From Gammaproteobacteria bacterium (GTDB taxonomy: Bacteria; Gemmatimonadota; Gemmatimonadetes; Longimicrobiales; Gaopeijiaceae): DNA of 8,629 nucleotides. Made by a program: the position numbers and the translations under genes. Numbering within the stretch: the first letter of the stretch is position 1; the number at the start of each line of letters is the position of its first letter. The DNA lies in contig VYDD01000232.1 of the NCBI GenBank assembly GCA_009843625.1, positions 1-8,629 on the forward strand, written 5' to 3'. Shown here piece by piece: positions 6,659 to 8,629 of this stretch. A model generated the notes under the pieces. It searched no databases, was not told the origin of the DNA, and worked only from the letters and a program-made list of their open reading frames with translations.

Positions 6659-7099
6659 TTAGTCGGGGCGGCAGGCGTCGCAGTAGCCCACCACTTCCAG
6701 CCGCAACTCGGTGACGGCAAAGCCGTCCATCACGACCGGCACGTCCACGACCGACTCCGGCTTGACCGGCGCAGGCACGTCCCGCAGCCGCCCACACTCG
6801 AGACAGCGCGCGTGGTAGTGCGGGTCCATGCGTCCGTCGTATCTGGCGGAACTGTTCCCGCTGGCGAGCTTGCGCGCGAGCCCGCATCCCACGAGCGTCT
6901 CCAGGCTCTTGTAGACGGTCCCCAGGGAGATGCCCGGCAGGTTGGCGCGCACGTTGCGGTACACGTCGTCGGCGGTGGGATGTGTGTCGGTGACGTGCAG
7001 AAAACGGAAGACAGCCGCGCGCTGGGCCGTGAAGCGCTGACCGCTCCGCTCCATCGCCTCTCGCAGGATGGCGTCGCTCTGCTCGGACTGGGTCAACAT
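6659..7099 (-). CDS. perR: Fur-family regulator with PerR-type metal site (peroxide-sensing repressor)
   Basis: This is a 146-residue metal-dependent repressor of the Fur family. An N-terminal winged helix (about 1-88) contains HPTADDVY and the recognition-helix sequence ISLGTVYKSLETLV, followed by a C-terminal dimerisation domain. Structural zinc is held by C99/C102 (CLECG) and C140/C143 (YCDAC). The regulatory site matches Bacillus PerR residue by residue: H40, D88, H94, H96 and D107. D107 lies eight residues after the first Cys, exactly as D104 does in PerR. An Asp at this place is the feature tied to Fe-dependent peroxide sensing, rather than the Glu typical of iron-sensing Fur. The function is therefore probably repression of peroxide-defence genes, relieved when H2O2 oxidises the iron-binding histidines; this is inferred from the family. 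The ATG at 7099 has only a weak Shine-Dalgarno sequence. The gene diverges from the unknown gene at 7200 across a 100-base AT-richer gap. Another Fur subfamily member is possible, so the symbol is tentative. Confidence 0.88.
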   Translation of the reverse strand: MLTQSEQSDAILREAMERSGQRFTAQRAAVFRFLHVTDTHPTADDVYRNVRANLPGISLGTVYKSLETLVGCGLARKLASGNSSARYDGRMDPHYHARCLECGRLRDVPAPVKPESVVDVPVVMDGFAVTELRLEVVGYCDACRPD

Positions 7100-7153
7100 C
7101 GCAAGTGATCTTCGGCCCGCCGTGGCTGACAGCCAACTGAAACCGGGCCTTCA

Positions 7154-7203
7154 ACACATTATTCCCCTGACCAGCCAACGTAATGAGCGGAGCAAAAATG
7201 TGT
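7154..7203. promoter_or_regulatory. Interrupted inverted repeat in the region between the PerR-like gene and the unknown gene
   Basis: ACACATTATT (7154-7163) and AAAAATGTGT (7194-7203) are inverted copies matching at 9 of 10 positions, separated by 30 bases. They lie in the AT-richest stretch of this intergenic region, where the promoter and any autoregulatory site of the divergent genes would sit. The arms do not resemble the classical PerR or Fur box with its 1-base spacing, so this is only a candidate operator pair or a chance match. Confidence 0.25.
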
Positions 7204-7799
7204 CAACCGGAGCCGAGCCGCCCGAAAGAGGGATGATGGATCCCGACGAAGGCCCGCTGCTCACGCTGGAGCCGCTGATCGATGCCGTTCGGGAGGGGAT
7301 CGAGAAGGCCGGCTGGACGCTCTCCGGGATGCAGAAGACGACCAGTCACCAGTTCGAGGGCCGCTGGGCGGGGGAATCCACGCGCAGCGCCTATCTCTTC
7401 TTCCACCAACCGGGTGGACATGATCCGGTGAGCGTGGACGTCTTCCTCGACGAGACCTCGCAGGGGCTCGGCGGCAACCTGACGCTCGCCGTCCGAGGGT
7501 CGTCCCTGGGAAAACTGGGGGACTTCACGGAGACTCTCGAGGAGTTGACGCGCGTGGCGAATCGCGAGCTGACCCGGGGACACAGCACGCCGGTGACGCT
7601 GCGCGCGACCGTGCCGCACCGGAACGCGCGCGCCGGTGACGCCCGCACAGAGTGCCGCTTCAGGCTCGTAATCCCCGATGTGGCGATCGATGCGGGGGCG
7701 CGCGTTGTACGCACGTTGAGCACGGCCACGGTAAAGTCGTTCGAGGCGCTACTGGCGAGCCGGGTTGTGGCCGACTTTCTCGGGGCCGAAGATTCATGA
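7200..7799 (+). CDS. Protein of unknown function (about 199 aa)
   Basis: I do not recognise a family. The product is soluble-looking, with no signal peptide, membrane helix or cysteine cluster (a single Cys, in ECRFRL). It reads as a mixed alpha/beta protein: an N-terminal helix (LEPLIDAVREGIEKAGW), strands (RSAYLFFHQ, VSVDVFLDE, NLTLAVRGS), a helix (DFTETLEELTRVANREL), further strands (TPVTLRATVP, ECRFRLVIP) and a C-terminal helix (VKSFEALLASRVVADFL). The repeated strand-helix pattern would suit a small sensor or chaperone-like fold, but nothing specific can be claimed. I prefer the GTG at 7200 because GGAG lies 7 bases upstream. The ATG at 7236 (GAGG 4 bases upstream) is a good alternative giving 187 residues. 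It diverges from the PerR-like gene and is followed by acs after 90 bases. Confidence 0.7.
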   Translation: MSTGAEPPERGMMDPDEGPLLTLEPLIDAVREGIEKAGWTLSGMQKTTSHQFEGRWAGESTRSAYLFFHQPGGHDPVSVDVFLDETSQGLGGNLTLAVRGSSLGKLGDFTETLEELTRVANRELTRGHSTPVTLRATVPHRNARAGDARTECRFRLVIPDVAIDAGARVVRTLSTATVKSFEALLASRVVADFLGAEDS

Positions 7800-7827
7800 G
7801 CGGCGGACGCCCGGAACCGATAATTTC

Positions 7828-7857
7828 CAGTAGATGACAGTAGATGACAGTAGACAA
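7828..7857. repeat. 10-bp tandem repeat, three copies, upstream of acs
   Basis: The unit CAGTAGATGA occurs exactly at 7828-7837 and 7838-7847, with a third copy, CAGTAGACAA (two mismatches), at 7848-7857. The period of 10 bp is close to one helical turn, so the copies present the same face of the DNA. They sit 33 bases before the acs start codon. They may be a regulator-binding array or a simple slippage repeat. Confidence 0.75.
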
Positions 7858-7889
7858 AACGACATGTCACCAGGCAGCGGAGACGTGAG

Positions 7890-8629
7890 ATGAGCGGCAA
7901 ACCCGGAGTGCTCGACGACCTGTTGCGGGAGACCCGGCTCTTCCCGCCCAGCGACGAATTCCGCGCGCAGGCCAATCTCTCGGACCCGGAGGTCTACGAA
8001 CGTGCCGCCGCCGATCCGGAGGGGTTCTGGGCCGGATGGGCCGAGGAACTTGACTGGTTCGAGAAGTGGCACACGGTGCTGGAATGGAATCCGCCGCACG
8101 CACGCTGGTTCCTGGGCGGCAAGCTCAACGTCTCGCACAACTGCCTCGACCGGCACTTGGGCGGTTTCCGCCGCAACAAGGCGGCGCTCATCTGGGAGGG
8201 GGAGCCCGGGGACACGCGCACCTTCACCTACTGGGACCTGCACCGGGAGGTGTGCAAGTTCGCCAACGTGCTGCGCGGGCTGGGGGTGCGGCGGGGCGAC
8301 CGGGTGGCGATCTACCTCCCCATGATTCCCGAGGCGGCCATCGCGATGCTGGCCTGCACCCGCATCGGTGCGGCGCATTCGGTGGTGTTCGGGGGGTTCA
8401 GCCCGGAGTCGCTGTCGGGGCGCATCAACGACGCGCAGGCATCCACGGTGATCACGGCGGACGGCGGCTGGCGGCGGGGCGGGTACGTCGCACTCAAGGC
8501 CAACACCGACGTCGCGGTCGCGGAGTGCCCTTCGGTGGAGAACGTGGTGGTGGTGCGGCGGGGCGGGCAGCTGAGCGCCGACACCCCGGTGGAGATGCAG
8601 GGGGGGCGCGACCACTGGTACCACGAACT
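7890..8629 (+). CDS. acs: Acetyl-CoA synthetase (N-terminal part, cut by window edge)
   Basis: This is the N-terminal 246 codons of an AMP-forming acetyl-CoA synthetase, the cytoplasmic enzyme that activates acetate to acetyl-CoA using ATP and CoA. Characteristic Acs segments appear in order: FWAGWAEELDWFEKWHTVLE (about 47-66), WFLGGKLNVSHNCLDRHL (about 73-90), ALIWEGEPGDTRTFTYWDLH (about 99-118), RGDRVAIYLPMIPEAAIAML (about 134-153) and VVFGGFSPESLSGRIND (about 165-181). These match the conserved opening of bacterial Acs, which is about 650 residues long. The ATP-binding P-loop motif, acetate pocket and the acetylation-controlled lysine lie beyond the window. The ATG at 7890 has GGAG seven bases upstream. 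A three-copy 10-bp repeat just before the gene may be regulatory. A related propionyl-CoA synthetase cannot be excluded from the N-terminus alone, but the sequence favours Acs. Confidence 0.92.
   Translation, partial: MSGKPGVLDDLLRETRLFPPSDEFRAQANLSDPEVYERAAADPEGFWAGWAEELDWFEKWHTVLEWNPPHARWFLGGKLNVSHNCLDRHLGGFRRNKAALIWEGEPGDTRTFTYWDLHREVCKFANVLRGLGVRRGDRVAIYLPMIPEAAIAMLACTRIGAAHSVVFGGFSPESLSGRINDAQASTVITADGGWRRGGYVALKANTDVAVAECPSVENVVVVRRGGQLSADTPVEMQGGRDHWYHE

Noticed and set aside
7828..7857. CAGTAGATGA repeats considered as a CRISPR or iteron array
   Set aside because: The units are contiguous 10-mers with no spacers, only three copies, and no cas or replication gene nearby.
7794..8624. 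Minus-strand open frame (276 codons) opposite acs
   Set aside because: The plus strand encodes well-conserved acetyl-CoA synthetase segments. The antisense product is His/Pro/Arg-rich without a domain.

Overview
The window is a GC-rich bacterial chromosome segment with tightly packed genes, short intergenic gaps and no mobile elements, rRNA, tRNA or CRISPR array that I could see. Signal peptides, a predicted outer-membrane beta-barrel and the general gene style point to a Gram-negative, possibly Gemmatimonadota-like organism. That placement is an impression, not a measurement.

Layout, left to right: (1) minus strand, the 5' part of moeA (molybdenum cofactor synthesis), cut by the window edge, directly downstream of a secreted or outer-membrane beta-barrel protein of unknown function. 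(2) Plus strand, a secreted M24 'pita-bread' metallopeptidase-like protein followed 15 bases later by a DAO-family FAD-dependent oxidoreductase whose reading frame is broken near its N-terminus. (3) Minus strand, convergent with the oxidoreductase, a GltS-type sodium/glutamate symporter. (4) Plus strand, after a 226-base intergenic region with a good extended -10 promoter, a membrane zinc-ribbon protein with a C-terminal helix-turn-helix-like tail, then a small 85-residue protein. (5) Minus strand, a Fur-family regulator with the full PerR-type ligand set. (6) Plus strand, diverging from it, a protein of unknown function, then the start of acetyl-CoA synthetase (acs), which runs off the right edge. 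A short 10-bp tandem repeat lies just upstream of acs.

How the genes may work together: the M24/oxidoreductase pair looks like an operon, and with the neighbouring glutamate transporter it suggests peptide or amino-acid scavenging feeding central metabolism, where acs (acetate activation) also belongs. This is inference from position. The PerR-like regulator is a likely peroxide sensor; its targets are not visible here.

I did not find a convincing new multi-gene system. The points most worth a second look are the LITAF-like split zinc ribbon joined to a helix-turn-helix-like tail, the M24 protein that keeps all five metal ligands but lacks the usual accessory active-site histidines, the frameshift in the oxidoreductase, and the phased repeat before acs.
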